From Bradyrhizobium neotropicale (GTDB lineage Bacteria > Pseudomonadota > Alphaproteobacteria > Rhizobiales > Xanthobacteraceae): DNA of 61,844 nt. Positions within the stretch are counted from its first letter, which is position 1. Each line of letters opens with the position of its first letter. The position numbers were made by a program, and so were the translations under genes. The notes beneath the pieces were generated by a model. The model was not told the origin of the DNA. It searched no databases and saw only the letters and a list, made by a program, of their open reading frames with translations. The DNA lies in contig NZ_LSEF01000037.1 in the NCBI RefSeq assembly GCF_001641695.1, positions 128,965 to 190,808 on the forward strand. The letters are read 5' to 3'. Below are positions 1 to 9,453 of this stretch, piece by piece.

Positions 1-3000
1 CCTGCCGCAAACAGCTGGATCTCGGGCGGGGCGCCGGAGAGCCCAGTCATGATCGGCGTCAGGCTGGCACGGATGTCGGCCTGGTCGGCCGGAATATCGT
101 AGCCGCCGGAGATGATGGCGCGGGCGTTCTTCGCTTCGAGCGTGGTGGCGCCGACGCGCAAGCGGCCGTCGCGGATCGTGAACAGGATCTGCGCCGAGGC
201 GATCGCGATGGGACCTGCCGACAGCGCGGGCTCGACCAGCTGCCGGAGACGGTTGTCATCGGTGACCTGGCCGCCGTCGCTGGCGCGGATCGCGATCTCG
301 AAGGCGCGCGGGTCGAGGCCGGTGATCTCGGCCGCGTTCAGCGTCACCGTGCCGTTGCCGGCCAGCGCGCCGGTCAGTGCCGCAACGCTGCGGCCCTGGC
401 TGGTCAGCGCCATCTGCACCGAGGCGCGTCCCTTGGGCAGTGCGAGGTTGCGATAGCGCAGCGTCGTCGCATCGACATCGGTGAGCTCGATACGCGCGTT
501 CAGCGCAAGACCGTTAGGGCCATTCCTGGCATCGAGGCTCGCGGCCATCTCGCCGCCGCCGACACTGCCCTTCAGGCCATCGAGCGAGAGCGCCTGGCCG
601 TCGTTCCGGATCGTGCCGCTGAAGGGACGCACCTCGACGCCGCCCGGCAGGCTGCCGCGCAGGGCCTGGAAGGCGATCTTGCCGCGCCAGTTGCCGAGAA
701 GCCCCACGCTCAGCGGCTCGCCGGCGTCACGTCCGGCCGCGCCAAGGGCGACCGCGAGCGCCGGCATGAGATCGAGCGTGTCGAGGCCGACCTCGCCCTC
801 GACGCTTCTGTCCTGGTCCAGCGTCATCGCCAGACGGCCGCGCAGGCGCGAGCCGGCCGCGCTGCTGTCGAGATCGTCGAAGATCAGCTTGTTGCCGGAC
901 AGGCTGACCCGCGAGGACAGGCCGACATTCTGCGCCGACTTCTCGGTCGGGCTCATTCCGAACAGCGGCGCCAGATTGGCGTTGCGCACGCGCAGATTCG
1001 CACTGCCCTTGGATGCCGACCAATCGAAGCTGCCCTGCGCGTCCGCATCCAGACCGCCCGACAGCTTGGCGCTGAATTGCAGCGGCTTCTGCCAAACGCC
1101 ACTCAGGCGGCCCTCGAACTGCGAAGTCCCCTCGCCTGCGGCAACCGCGCGATCAAGGCCGAGCAGCGCCAGCAGCGTCGCGGCCTGCGGCGTCGACACC
1201 TTCGAGTCCAGCGTGAAATCGCTGCTGCGCAGCCTGTCGATGTCGATGCCGTTGACCGCCGTCGCCGGGGTCTGAGCCGCCAATGTCGCGGTGGCCTTGA
1301 GCTGCGGCGCATCGAGATCGAACGTCGCGCGCGCGTCGCTGCGGTCGGCATGTTCGGCGTTCTTGTCGAGGCTGACGTTGAGCTTCAGGCGCGTGGCGCC
1401 CGGCAACGCTTCGATGGCATCGAACCGCGCGCGGACCATTGGTGCCAGCGGCTCGATCAGCGCAGCGAGCTCGCGCAGCGAGCCCGCCGACGATGTCAGC
1501 GCAAGCCGGCCGGTCGTGCGCGTGCGGTCGAAATTGCCGCTCGCTTCCGTGGTGACGCCGCTGGCCTGGCCAAATCGGAGCTGCTCCAACGAGAGCGATG
1601 TCGGGCCGTAGCCGAGCTTCGCCGTGAACGGCCGCAGCTCCTGGCCGGCCGAGATCGCGCGGCCGACATCGAGCGAAAGCTTTGCCTCCTCCGGCCATTC
1701 GCCTTGCGGCCCGGCCATCGCGCGTACGAAGGCCGATGCGACGTCGAGATCGAGGCGATCGGCCTTGAGCTCCGCATCGATCCGCGAGCCCTTGTTCGCG
1801 CCGACTTGCGCGAATGCGATCCGGCCCTCGACGGCGCCGCCTTCGATCTCGGCCTTCAGCTTCTCGATCGCGAGATGGTTGGCGGCGATCGTCACGTCGC
1901 CGGCAAGGCGCAGCGGCCTCGTGCTGCGGCGGTTGACGTCGCTGCGACCCTGGAGCCAGGCGACCAGCACATCGGGATCGGAGGATTCGACGCTGAGGCG
2001 GCCACTGAAACTGTCGGAGCCGGGAGCCGCGCCGTTCAGCGAAAGCTGCGTCATGCCGGGCGCGCGCAGCTCGAGCCGCTGGAAGGTCCAGGACTTGCCG
2101 TCGGTCTGCAGCTCGGCCGCGATGTTCTGCAGAGGACGGCCGCCCAGCATGATCTGGTCGGAATTGAACTCGATCTGCGCCGGGATTGGCGCCTGCGGGA
2201 TCGCAGCGAGGCCGGCGCGCAGGACCGGGAGGATGCGCAGCGGCTCCGCATCGTCCTTGCCAGTCAGCTTGTCGGCATCGACCTGGCGCGCCGACAGCAC
2301 CGCGCGCAGCAGCGGCGCCGCACCGAACCTGATGTCGCCGACGCCGCCGACCTTCAGCGCATTGTCCTCGGCGCCGAAGCTCGCGTCGATCTGCTCGAAT
2401 TTCGCACCCGCCGGATCGGCCTTGAGCTTGGCGGCGAGCTTCCAGGGCGTCGGCCCCGCCTCGCCCGGCTTCTTGGGTACGGCCAGCGTCAGCGCGCCGT
2501 CGAACTTCGGCAGCCGGTTGTCGAAGGTGAGCACACCCTCGAGATCGGCCAGGATGGCGCGCTCGCCGGGATCGATATTGAGATGGAGCCGGGTGGCGCT
2601 GCCGTCGGCGCTCGGGCCGGAGGAGAGGCGGAACGGATAGCGGGTGCGCCCGAGGGTGAAATTGCCGTCGCCGCGCACCGAGCCGGCGAGCGAGCGCACG
2701 TCGCCGGAGAAGGCGATGTCGTTCAATTCCAGCGTCGAGCGGCTGGCGGCATCATGCAGGGCGATGCGGCCGGTGAGGTTCAGCCGCTCGATCGCGAGCG
2801 AGGCGAGATTGAAGCTGCTGCTCGCGGTGGACGGCAGGTCGACCCGACCCTTGGCATCGAGGCCGAGATCGACCGCCATGCCATTGACCGTGAGCTCGGT
2901 GGCGCGCCATTCGCCACGCATCAGCGAGCCCAGGCTGAACTCGACGTCGAGCTTGTCGGCGCGCAGGCGGCCGAGATCGTTGTTGCCGCCGAAGGTAACC

Positions 3001-3200
3001 GAGCGCAGGCGCAGCGTCGGCGCCGGCAGCAGCCGCGCGTCCAGCTCGCCCGCCACCCGCACCGGCACGCCGATGATCCGGGTCGCCTCCGCCTCGAACT
3101 GGGGCCGAAACTGGTTCCAGTCGACGAAGTAAGGCCCGATCAGCGCGGCCAGCAGCGCAATGATGAAGGCAATCGCTAATCCGAGCAGTGTCGTCTGCAC
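1..3200 (-). CDS. AsmA family protein (C-terminus beyond the window)
   Basis: The reverse strand is open from a GTG at 3200 to the window edge (about 1066 codons), so the stop lies outside. The protein starts MQTTLLGLAIAFIIALL, one hydrophobic anchor, followed by GPYFVDWNQFRPQFEAEATR, which is the hallmark N-terminus of AsmA proteins. The rest is the repetitive beta-rich pattern of the family (for example LTVNGMAVDLGLDAKG and later LSLDGLKGSVGGGEM). AsmA-like proteins are inner-membrane-anchored and periplasmic, and are linked to outer-membrane assembly and lipid transport between the membranes. The GTG is preceded by AGGGGAG at 4-nt spacing, which decides the start. No partner gene is visible. 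The family call is firm; the exact role is not. Confidence 0.9.
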   Translation of the reverse strand, partial: MQTTLLGLAIAFIIALLAALIGPYFVDWNQFRPQFEAEATRIIGVPVRVAGELDARLLPAPTLRLRSVTFGGNNDLGRLRADKLDVEFSLGSLMRGEWRATELTVNGMAVDLGLDAKGRVDLPSTASSSFNLASLAIERLNLTGRIALHDAASRSTLELNDIAFSGDVRSLAGSVRGDGNFTLGRTRYPFRLSSGPSADGSATRLHLNIDPGERAILADLEGVLTFDNRLPKFDGALTLAVPKKPGEAGPTPWKLAAKLKADPAGAKFEQIDASFGAEDNALKVGGVGDIRFGAAPLLRAVLSARQVDADKLTGKDDAEPLRILPVLRAGLAAIPQAPIPAQIEFNSDQIMLGGRPLQNIAAELQTDGKSWTFQRLELRAPGMTQLSLNGAAPGSDSFSGRLSVESSDPDVLVAWLQGRSDVNRRSTRPLRLAGDVTIAANHLAIEKLKAEIEGGAVEGRIAFAQVGANKGSRIDAELKADRLDLDVASAFVRAMAGPQGEWPEEAKLSLDVGRAISAGQELRPFTAKLGYGPTSLSLEQLRFGQASGVTTEASGNFDRTRTTGRLALTSSAGSLRELAALIEPLAPMVRARFDAIEALPGATRLKLNVSLDKNAEHADRSDARATFDLDAPQLKATATLAAQTPATAVNGIDIDRLRSSDFTLDSKVSTPQAATLLALLGLDRAVAAGEGTSQFEGRLSGVWQKPLQFSAKLSGGLDADAQGSFDWSASKGSANLRVRNANLAPLFGMSPTEKSAQNVGLSSRVSLSGNKLIFDDLDSSAAGSRLRGRLAMTLDQDRSVEGEVGLDTLDLMPALAVALGAAGRDAGEPLSVGLLGNWRGKIAFQALRGSLPGGVEVRPFSGTIRNDGQALSLDGLKGSVGGGEMAASLDARNGPNGLALNARIELTDVDATTLRYRNLALPKGRASVQMALTSQGRSVAALTGALAGNGTVTLNAAEITGLDPRAFEIAIRASDGGQVTDDNRLRQLVEPALSAGPIAIASAQILFTIRDGRLRVGATTLEAKNARAIISGGYDIPADQADIRASLTPIMTGLSGAPPEIQLFAA

Positions 3201-3346
3201 GGGTCTCCCCTCGGCCAAACCGGCGCCCGGGCCAAACCCAAGCCTTGCGTCACTGCCTAAACCCGCGCCGGAACAATCCCTTATATAGGGCGAAGTGTGG
3301 CGAAGTCACAGCGACTGTTGCGCACGGAGGTTAACGCCGAGCCGCC

Positions 3347-4579
3347 TTACCAGCTCGCCGGCAGCCGCTTCAGGCCGCGCAGCACGAAGGTCGGCCGCCA
3401 TTCCGGGTTCTCGACGTCGTCGATCCGCAAGTCCGGCAGCCGCCGCAGTAGCGTGGCGATGGCGATCTCGGCCTCGATGCGCGCCAGTTGGGCGCCCAGG
3501 CAGAAATGGATGCCGCCGCCGAACGACAGCGGCTTGACGTTCGGCCGGATGATGTCGAGCCGGTCGGGGCGATCAGGATAGACGGCCGGATCGCGGTTGG
3601 CCGAGCCGAGCAAGCACAGCACGGTCTCGCCCTTGGGGATCCGCACGCCGCCGAGGTCGTCGATGTCCTCCAGCGTGACCCGCCCGGTCATCTGCACCGA
3701 CGAATCGTAGCGCAGGAATTCCTCGATCGCATTGGTGATCAGCTCAGGCTTCGCCTTCAGCAGTGCAAGCTGGTCCGGATTGCGATGCAGGGCCAACAGG
3801 CCGTTGCCGATCAGGTTGACGGTGGTCTCGTGGCCGGCGCCGAACAGCAGGATGATGTTGGCGGTCAGTTCCTCGTTGGTGAGCTTGTGGCCGTCCTCCT
3901 CGGCCTGCACCAGCTGGGTCGTGAGGTCGTCGCCGGGATTGCGGCGGCGCAGCTCGAACAACTGCTGGAAATACATCTGCGCCATCAGGTTGCCGGCGTT
4001 GCCCTGCTTGATCTCCTCCGGCGAGAGCGGCACGGGATCGAGCAGCCGGCCGCCATCGCGCGAGCTCTTGTAGAAGACTTCGCGATGGTCTTCGGGGATT
4101 CCGAGCATGTCGCAGATGATGGTGACCGGCAGGCGGAAGGCAAAATCCTCGATCAGGTCCATGTGGCCGTGATCCATCACCGCATCGATGGTCTGATCGA
4201 CGATCTCCTGGATGCGCGGCCGCATGTCCTCGACGCGGCGGGCGGTGAAGGCCTTGACCACCAGGCCGCGCAGGCGGGTGTGATCGGGCGGATCGGCCTG
4301 CAGCATCCAGTGGCTCATGCTGCGGAAGACCGGCTCCTCCATGATCTTCTCGCCGTAGCGGCGCTTGGTGCGCTCGACATAGTCCTTGCCGAAACGCTTG
4401 TCGCGCATCACGAGGCTCACCTCGGCATGGCGGCTGGTGACGAACGAGCCGTAGGGCGAGAGGTGGACCGGATCGGTCGTGCGCAGCCGCGCATAGTGCG
4501 GATAGGGATCGCGGATGAAGTCCGGTGACAGCGGATTGAACAGCGGCCCGCCGCCTGCGGGTTGCACATGCTCGTTCAT
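3347..4579 (-). CDS. Cytochrome P450
   Basis: This encodes a 410-residue soluble bacterial-type P450 that would hydroxylate an unknown small substrate using electrons from a ferredoxin system not seen here. Motifs are intact: I-helix AGHETT (residues 248-253), K-helix ExxR in EEFLR (about 287-290), and heme loop FGGGIHFCLGAQLAR with the cysteine ligand near residue 360. There is no membrane anchor. The start at 4579 (MNEHVQPAGG) has GAGG 5 nt upstream; an in-frame start ten codons earlier lacks such a site. The gene is divergent from a TetR regulator with a perfect palindrome between them, so it is probably repressed by that regulator. It resembles CYP107/CYP101-like class I enzymes, but the subfamily and substrate cannot be told by eye. 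Confidence 0.95.
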   Translation of the reverse strand: MNEHVQPAGGGPLFNPLSPDFIRDPYPHYARLRTTDPVHLSPYGSFVTSRHAEVSLVMRDKRFGKDYVERTKRRYGEKIMEEPVFRSMSHWMLQADPPDHTRLRGLVVKAFTARRVEDMRPRIQEIVDQTIDAVMDHGHMDLIEDFAFRLPVTIICDMLGIPEDHREVFYKSSRDGGRLLDPVPLSPEEIKQGNAGNLMAQMYFQQLFELRRRNPGDDLTTQLVQAEEDGHKLTNEELTANIILLFGAGHETTVNLIGNGLLALHRNPDQLALLKAKPELITNAIEEFLRYDSSVQMTGRVTLEDIDDLGGVRIPKGETVLCLLGSANRDPAVYPDRPDRLDIIRPNVKPLSFGGGIHFCLGAQLARIEAEIAIATLLRRLPDLRIDDVENPEWRPTFVLRGLKRLPASW

Positions 4580-4655
4580 GGTGACCTCAAATCGGTTGCC
4601 GCATGACACGAATACGCCGGCGGCCCAAAGCCCGGCGTAACCATCCCTGAATATT

Positions 4656-4683
4656 CAACTCGATACATTGTTGTATCGAGTTG
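4656..4683. promoter_or_regulatory. Perfect palindrome, probable TetR operator
   Basis: Two 12-bp arms, CAACTCGATACA and TGTATCGAGTTG, are separated by 4 bp (TTGT). The palindrome sits between the divergent P450 and TetR genes, ending 22 bp before the TetR start codon and lying 77 bp from the P450 start. Size, symmetry and position fit the operator of the adjacent TetR protein controlling both genes. Binding is inferred, not shown. Confidence 0.7.
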
Positions 4684-4705
4684 CATTCTCGCCTAATCTG
4701 CGCCG

Positions 4706-5317
4706 ATGTCAAGGGTAAGAACCAGGCCGACCAGGGACGACACGCGCGACAAGCTGTTCGAGGCAGCCGCCCGCGTGTTCGAGCAGGAAGGCATCGGCAG
4801 TGCCAGCATCGAGGCGATCGCGGCCGCGGCCGGTTTCACCCGCGGGGCGTTCTATTCGAACTTCAAGAGCAAGGATGAGCTGATCATCGCGATGCTCGAA
4901 GACCATGTCGAGCAGTCGATCCGGCGCAATCTCGACATTCTCGCCGAGCATACCGATCTCGACGACTTCATTGCCGCCTTGAAATCGATGGATCGCAGCC
5001 GGCAGGATCCGCTTGGCCGCTCCCCGCTCCTGCACATGGAGATGATCCTCTACGTCGCGCGCGCCGAGAAACGCCGCCCCGAACTTGCAAAACGCCTGCG
5101 CGCCCGGCGCAAGCTGATTGCCGACATCGTCGAGACCACGCTGAAGGGCAACGGCAGGAATGGCGGACTCAACCCGTCATGGGCAGCGTCCGTCGTGCTG
5201 GCCTTGGAGGACGGCTTTCGCCTGCACCGGTTGATCGATCCGGAGACGACGCCGGCCGACAGTTTTATGCGCGCGATCACGGATTTGAGGCGCAGGACGG
5301 GATTGTCGCCGGACTAG
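4706..5317 (+). CDS. TetR/AcrR family transcriptional regulator
   Basis: A 203-residue regulator with an N-terminal helix-turn-helix at about residues 12-60 (TRDKLFEAAARVFEQEGIG, then IEAIAAAAGFTRGAFYSNF, then KSKDELI), the standard TetR DNA-binding pattern. The C-terminal all-helical part is the ligand and dimer domain and gives no clue to the ligand. The gene has no clear ribosome binding site and begins just after a 28-bp palindrome, so it probably regulates itself and the divergent P450. The ligand may be the P450 substrate; this is inference from context. Confidence 0.93.
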   Translation: MSRVRTRPTRDDTRDKLFEAAARVFEQEGIGSASIEAIAAAAGFTRGAFYSNFKSKDELIIAMLEDHVEQSIRRNLDILAEHTDLDDFIAALKSMDRSRQDPLGRSPLLHMEMILYVARAEKRRPELAKRLRARRKLIADIVETTLKGNGRNGGLNPSWAASVVLALEDGFRLHRLIDPETTPADSFMRAITDLRRRTGLSPD

Positions 5318-5501
5318 GGTGTGGCTTCACAAAATCGTCGAGCCAGTTTTGCTCTCGAAAGCAGACGTTCAAGCGGCGTGGGCACATGTCGGGATTTGGG
5401 CAACTCCGGACTCATGCACCGCTGCAAATTGCGTGCTCTTCAATCATCTCATCGCGCTGGCGATGAGGGGCGTATTGGAGGCCCGCGCCGTAAGACAGAG
5501 C

Positions 5502-5528
5502 GGGCTCCGGTGCGAGAGCCCGGAGCCC
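5502..5528. terminator. Hairpin between convergent tetR and porin genes
   Basis: Arms GGGCTCCGG and CCGGAGCCC enclose a 9-nt loop. It lies between the TetR stop (5317) and the porin stop (5567), closer to the porin. There is no strong U-tract on either strand, so it may terminate the porin transcript weakly or protect its 3' end. Confidence 0.4.
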
Positions 5529-5566
5529 TTATGTTGATTGCCCAAAGTCAAAGATGGATTCGGCGA

Positions 5567-6346
5567 CTAGTATCTGGAGGCAGCCGGCGCGCCCCAGTTG
5601 AACAAGTAGTTGACACCAACTTTCACCATCTGGACATTGCGATTGTTGGAGGTGAACGTATCGCCAGCGAGGAACGGGGCCGTGGCGGGAATGACGAAAG
5701 TCCGGTTGCCCAAGCCGAGATAGTCGTATTCGAACTTCACCGTCCAATTGTTCGTGAACGCATATTCGAAGCCAGCCCCTACCAGCCAACCGCCGGCGTT
5801 GTTGCCGCAGTTTGTAAGGCCGAAGGTGCCGCAGGTGAAAGACGCGCCCGTCGTGAGGTTGGTGACGGTGAAGTTGTTGTTGCCGACCCAACCGCCGCCG
5901 GCCTTGCCATAGAACATCCAGTGGTCGACGGCCCAGCCGAAGCGAGCAGCCACTGTCGTGATCCAGCGATTGTTGTTGTTGGTGACCGCGATGGCTCCAA
6001 CGCCCGGAATGAAAACACCGGCGCCGTTGTTGTTATTGTTGCCGGCCCAGTCGAAGTCCCATTCGCCGCCGATGACGAAGTTGCCGATCTGGTAATTGCC
6101 GCCGATCTGTCCGCCGCCGATGAATCTGCCGTTGTTATTGTTGTTGAAGTCTGTCAGGAAGAGCGTGTCGTGCCAGCGGTTGTTGGACCAGGCGCCTCCA
6201 ATGTTGGCGCCGATGTAGAACCCGGTCCAACTGAACATGGGCACCGGCGGTGGCGGCGGCGGGGCCTTAACAGGCATATCCGCTGCTCCGGCGGCCGTTG
6301 TGCCGAGCGCAATGAGCGCGACACTTGCGGTCAACGTCTTATTCAT
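5567..6346 (-). CDS. Outer-membrane beta-barrel protein (Omp25/porin-like)
   Basis: A 259-residue protein with a clear signal peptide (MNKTLTASVALIALGTTAAGA, cleavage before ADMPVKAPPPPPP), a proline-rich linker and then FSWTGFYIGANIGGAWS, the typical start of rhizobial Omp25/OmpA-like eight-stranded barrels. It ends in alternating aromatic residues (VGVNYLFNWGAPAASRY). An unusual trait is the asparagine runs (FNNNNNG, GNNNNNG, TNNNNR) placed where extracellular loops are expected. The start at 6346 follows AAGGGGA; an upstream in-frame ATG would add only six residues. It probably resides in the outer membrane as a structural or weakly selective pore; no substrate is implied. Confidence 0.9.
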   Translation of the reverse strand: MNKTLTASVALIALGTTAAGAADMPVKAPPPPPPVPMFSWTGFYIGANIGGAWSNNRWHDTLFLTDFNNNNNGRFIGGGQIGGNYQIGNFVIGGEWDFDWAGNNNNNGAGVFIPGVGAIAVTNNNNRWITTVAARFGWAVDHWMFYGKAGGGWVGNNNFTVTNLTTGASFTCGTFGLTNCGNNAGGWLVGAGFEYAFTNNWTVKFEYDYLGLGNRTFVIPATAPFLAGDTFTSNNRNVQMVKVGVNYLFNWGAPAASRY

Positions 6347-6711
6347 TTGCGTCCCCTTCTGCAAAAACCGAGCACCATCCGAGCGATGTGAATCGCAGCC
6401 GCTGTATGCCCCTAAGGGAATGCAACAGCAGGAGCGGGAGGCTGCCTATGCAGATTTGGCAAAGTTGCAAAAAAAGCGGTAATGTTGCAGATCGGCAACT
6501 GTCTGAGGTTTGGCCGCGAAGCCAATGAACCATCGCTCGTGCGAAGCAACCGGTTACGCTGCGAGGTCGGCTCTTCCGTCACCAGCTGACCAATGCTCAA
6601 AGGCTCGCTAGATTGCAGCATTGGGTCAACAACCGAAGTCCTTAGAGCGGGCATAGAGCGCCTGGTTCTCCCCCGAGAGGGAACGATCTCTGGCTTAGGC
6701 ACCAGAGGCGA
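6347..6711. other. Non-coding gap upstream of the porin gene
   Basis: About 365 bp between the porin start and the stop of the large GGDEF-EAL gene. It should hold the porin promoter. A reverse-strand reading frame crosses it (6412-6702) but its product is low-complexity Arg/Ser/Pro-rich with no ribosome binding site, so I do not call it. I see no RNA gene or strong hairpin. Confidence 0.5.
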
Positions 6712-9297
6712 CTATGCCGATCGCTTCACCGCGACTGCATCGCGCGGCGCAACGTCGAGGCGGCCCAGCATCGCCCTCGCCTGCTCGGCGCTATGCTCGA
6801 TCAGCCAGCGCTCGAATGCGACCGGCGCGAGCGCGGGCGCATAGAGGAAGCCCTGTACGACGTCGCAGCCGAGCTCGGCCAGCATCTTGCGCTGACCCTC
6901 GGTCTCGACGCCCTCGGCGACGACGGTCATGCCGAGGCCCTGCCCCACCCGCACCACGGCCGTGGCGATCGCGAGCGCGGCGGAATCTTTCTCGATGTCG
7001 CGCATGAAACTGCGGTCGATCTTCAGCTCGCGGATCGGCAGATGCGCGAGCCGGCTGAGGCTCGAATAGCCGGTGCCGAAATCGTCGACCGAAAGGCCGA
7101 CGCCGAGCGCACGGATCGCGTGCATCGTCTCCAGCGCGGCCGCGCCGTCCTGCATGAACGTGCCTTCGGTAATCTCGAGCATCAGCGCATTCGGCGGCAG
7201 CTCGTATTCTGCGAGGATGTCGGCCAGCCGCGCGGCAAGCGCGACGTGGCGGAAATTGATCGGCGACAGGTTCACCGACACGGAGGGGATGTTGAGCCCG
7301 GCGCGGCGCCAGCTCGCCATCTGCCGGCAGGCCTCGCGCACCGACCACAGGCCGATCTGCTCGATCAGACCGCATTCTTCGGCGAGCGGGATGAACTTTG
7401 CGGGCGAGACCTCGCCGAGCACGGGATCGTGCCAGCGTGCGAGCGCCTCGACGCCGTGGACGGCACCGTCGCGGCTGCGGATCTGCGGCTGGTAGCTGAG
7501 GGTCAGCGCGTCCTCGGCGATGGCGCGGCGCAGCGCCGCGATGAGGGCCAGCCGCTGCTCGGCGAGCCCGTTCATCTCGGCGCTGAACAGACGGTGCGTC
7601 GAACGGCCCGCCTGCTTGGCCATGTACATGGCAGCATCGGCCTGCTGCATCAGCGTGTCGATGTCGGTGGCGTGATCGGGATAGAGGCTGATGCCGATGC
7701 TGGCCGACATCTGCATCGGCTTGGATCCGAGCCGCAAAGGCGCCGACAGCGCATCTGTGATCTGTCCCGCAACGCGCGCGGCGCTCTCCGCGTTGCGATT
7801 GGGCAGCAGGATGACGAATTCGTCGCCGCCCAGCCGGCCCAGCATGTCCGCGGGTCCGATCTGCTCGCGCAGGCGCTGCGCGAGCTGGACCAGGAGCTCG
7901 TCGCCCGCGGCGTGCCCCAGCGTGTCGTTGACGTCCTTGAAGTGATCGACGTCGAGAAAGGCGAGCGCGACATGGCCGCCGGTCGGACAGGCGTCGATCG
8001 CCGTGGTGATCAGGTGCCGCAACTGCGCGCGGTTCGGCAGGCCGGTGAGAATGTCGTGATAGGCGAGCCGCGCGATCTCGGCGCGCGCCTCCTTGCGCTC
8101 GATCGCGAAGGCGCCGAGGTCGACGCAGGCATCGACGATCCGCCGGTGCCAGTTGCTCGGCGCGCGCGACTGGCGGAAGTAGAAGGCGAAGGTGGCGATG
8201 ACCCGGCCGTCCTTGGCCTTGATCGGCGTCGACCAGCATGCGCGCAAGCCCACTTGAAGCGGACGCGCCTTGTAGGGCTGCCAGCGCGGATCGGTGTCGA
8301 GATCGATCGCCAGCACAGGCCTTCCGTAGAAGGCGGCTGTTCCGCAGGAGCCCACATCGGGGCCGATCGCGATACCGTCGAGTGCGCGGGAATAATCCTC
8401 GGGCAGGCTCGGACCACCGAGCGGATGAACGAGGCCGGCGGAATCGACATGCAGCAGCGAGCAGACGACATCGGGAGCGATCTGCTCGACCCGGCGGCAG
8501 AGCCGGTCGGCAATCTCGGTGATCGGAACCTCGTCGGCGAGCGCGCTCATGATGAGCTGCTGAAGCGAGCGCAGCTGCCGGGTTTCGGTGATGTCCTCGA
8601 GCAGGGCGAAGAAGTGCTTGACGCGCCCCTTCGTGTCGCGAAAGGCGTCGATCCTGGCGCACACCCAGATCTCCTCGCCGTCCTTGTCGTAGACGAGCGT
8701 CTCGACCTCGCCGCGCCGACCGCCATGCATGAGACGCTCGACGAGCTTGCCGACCGCCTTGCGGTTGGTGTGACTGCCGGCAATCAGCTCGGCCGCGCGG
8801 CGTCCCTCGGCTTGCGCGCTGGTGTAGCCAAACAGCTTGGTGAAGGTCGAATTGACATAGCGGATGTTCTGGTCGGTGTCGGTGATGATCACCACGCGGT
8901 TGGTCTGGTCGGAGACGGCGTTGAGCAGGCCGATACGGACGCGGCGTTCGGCCTCGGCGGTGACGTCGCGCGCGAACACGATGTGATGGATGGCCCCCTC
9001 GGCCACAATCGATGCGAGCGATACGGCCGCCTTGATCCGGCTGCCGTCGCGGCGCACCAGGCTGATCTCGTCGCGGAAGTCCACGACCGGATCTGCCTGA
9101 AGGCACGTCAGGGAGAGAGCGGCCGCATCGCGGCCGAGCACGTCCGCGCGCGCGAGCTTCCAGATCCGCTCGGCAGCGGCGTTGAAATGGGTGATGCGGT
9201 GCGCGCTGTCGAGGATGACGACGCCATCGTCAGCACGCTCGAGCGCGGCCCGTAGGACGTCCGGAGTTTCGGTCACAAGGCAGTCGGAGGCAGACAT
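6712..9297 (-). CDS. PAS-PAS-GAF-GGDEF-EAL c-di-GMP signalling protein
   Basis: An 861-residue soluble sensor. Order: PAS (about 15-120, ADDGVVILDSAHRITHFNAA), a second PAS with PAC (about 130-250, ending VKHFFALLEDITETRQL), a GAF-like region (about 265-410), GGDEF (RLGGDEFVILL, motif near residue 490) and EAL (GVEALARW, motif near 617; also DDFGTGYSSLSRL). Both catalytic signatures are intact, so diguanylate cyclase and phosphodiesterase activities are both possible. No membrane segment is visible, so the signal is probably cytosolic (redox, light or a small molecule at PAS/GAF). The start at 9297 (MSASDCLVTE) is a choice; in-frame codons extend upstream to 9414 without a better ribosome site. 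Confidence 0.92.
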   Translation of the reverse strand: MSASDCLVTETPDVLRAALERADDGVVILDSAHRITHFNAAAERIWKLARADVLGRDAAALSLTCLQADPVVDFRDEISLVRRDGSRIKAAVSLASIVAEGAIHHIVFARDVTAEAERRVRIGLLNAVSDQTNRVVIITDTDQNIRYVNSTFTKLFGYTSAQAEGRRAAELIAGSHTNRKAVGKLVERLMHGGRRGEVETLVYDKDGEEIWVCARIDAFRDTKGRVKHFFALLEDITETRQLRSLQQLIMSALADEVPITEIADRLCRRVEQIAPDVVCSLLHVDSAGLVHPLGGPSLPEDYSRALDGIAIGPDVGSCGTAAFYGRPVLAIDLDTDPRWQPYKARPLQVGLRACWSTPIKAKDGRVIATFAFYFRQSRAPSNWHRRIVDACVDLGAFAIERKEARAEIARLAYHDILTGLPNRAQLRHLITTAIDACPTGGHVALAFLDVDHFKDVNDTLGHAAGDELLVQLAQRLREQIGPADMLGRLGGDEFVILLPNRNAESAARVAGQITDALSAPLRLGSKPMQMSASIGISLYPDHATDIDTLMQQADAAMYMAKQAGRSTHRLFSAEMNGLAEQRLALIAALRRAIAEDALTLSYQPQIRSRDGAVHGVEALARWHDPVLGEVSPAKFIPLAEECGLIEQIGLWSVREACRQMASWRRAGLNIPSVSVNLSPINFRHVALAARLADILAEYELPPNALMLEITEGTFMQDGAAALETMHAIRALGVGLSVDDFGTGYSSLSRLAHLPIRELKIDRSFMRDIEKDSAALAIATAVVRVGQGLGMTVVAEGVETEGQRKMLAELGCDVVQGFLYAPALAPVAFERWLIEHSAEQARAMLGRLDVAPRDAVAVKRSA

Positions 9298-9453
9298 CGT
9301 TGACCCGGAGGCATCGTGAAGATGCGACAATCGATCCGAAGCTAATGCTCCGATGGTGTCCAAGACGTTTTTGCAACCGAATGGCCTCCCGCCAAGGCGC
9401 GACATGATTAACATTCCGCGAAAGCGACGGCTGCAATACGATGCGTGCGGAAC

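Noticed and set aside
1077..3179. A 700-codon forward-strand open frame
   Set aside because: It lies antisense to the AsmA gene, is very Arg/Ala/Gly-rich, and has no family features. It is a by-product of high GC on the opposite strand.
6412..6702. A 96-codon reverse frame upstream of the porin
   Set aside because: No ribosome site, low-complexity product, and no similarity that I recognise.
6793..9255. An 820-codon forward frame over the GGDEF-EAL gene
   Set aside because: Opposite strand of a clear GGDEF-EAL protein; its product is rich in Arg, His and Asp with no domain.
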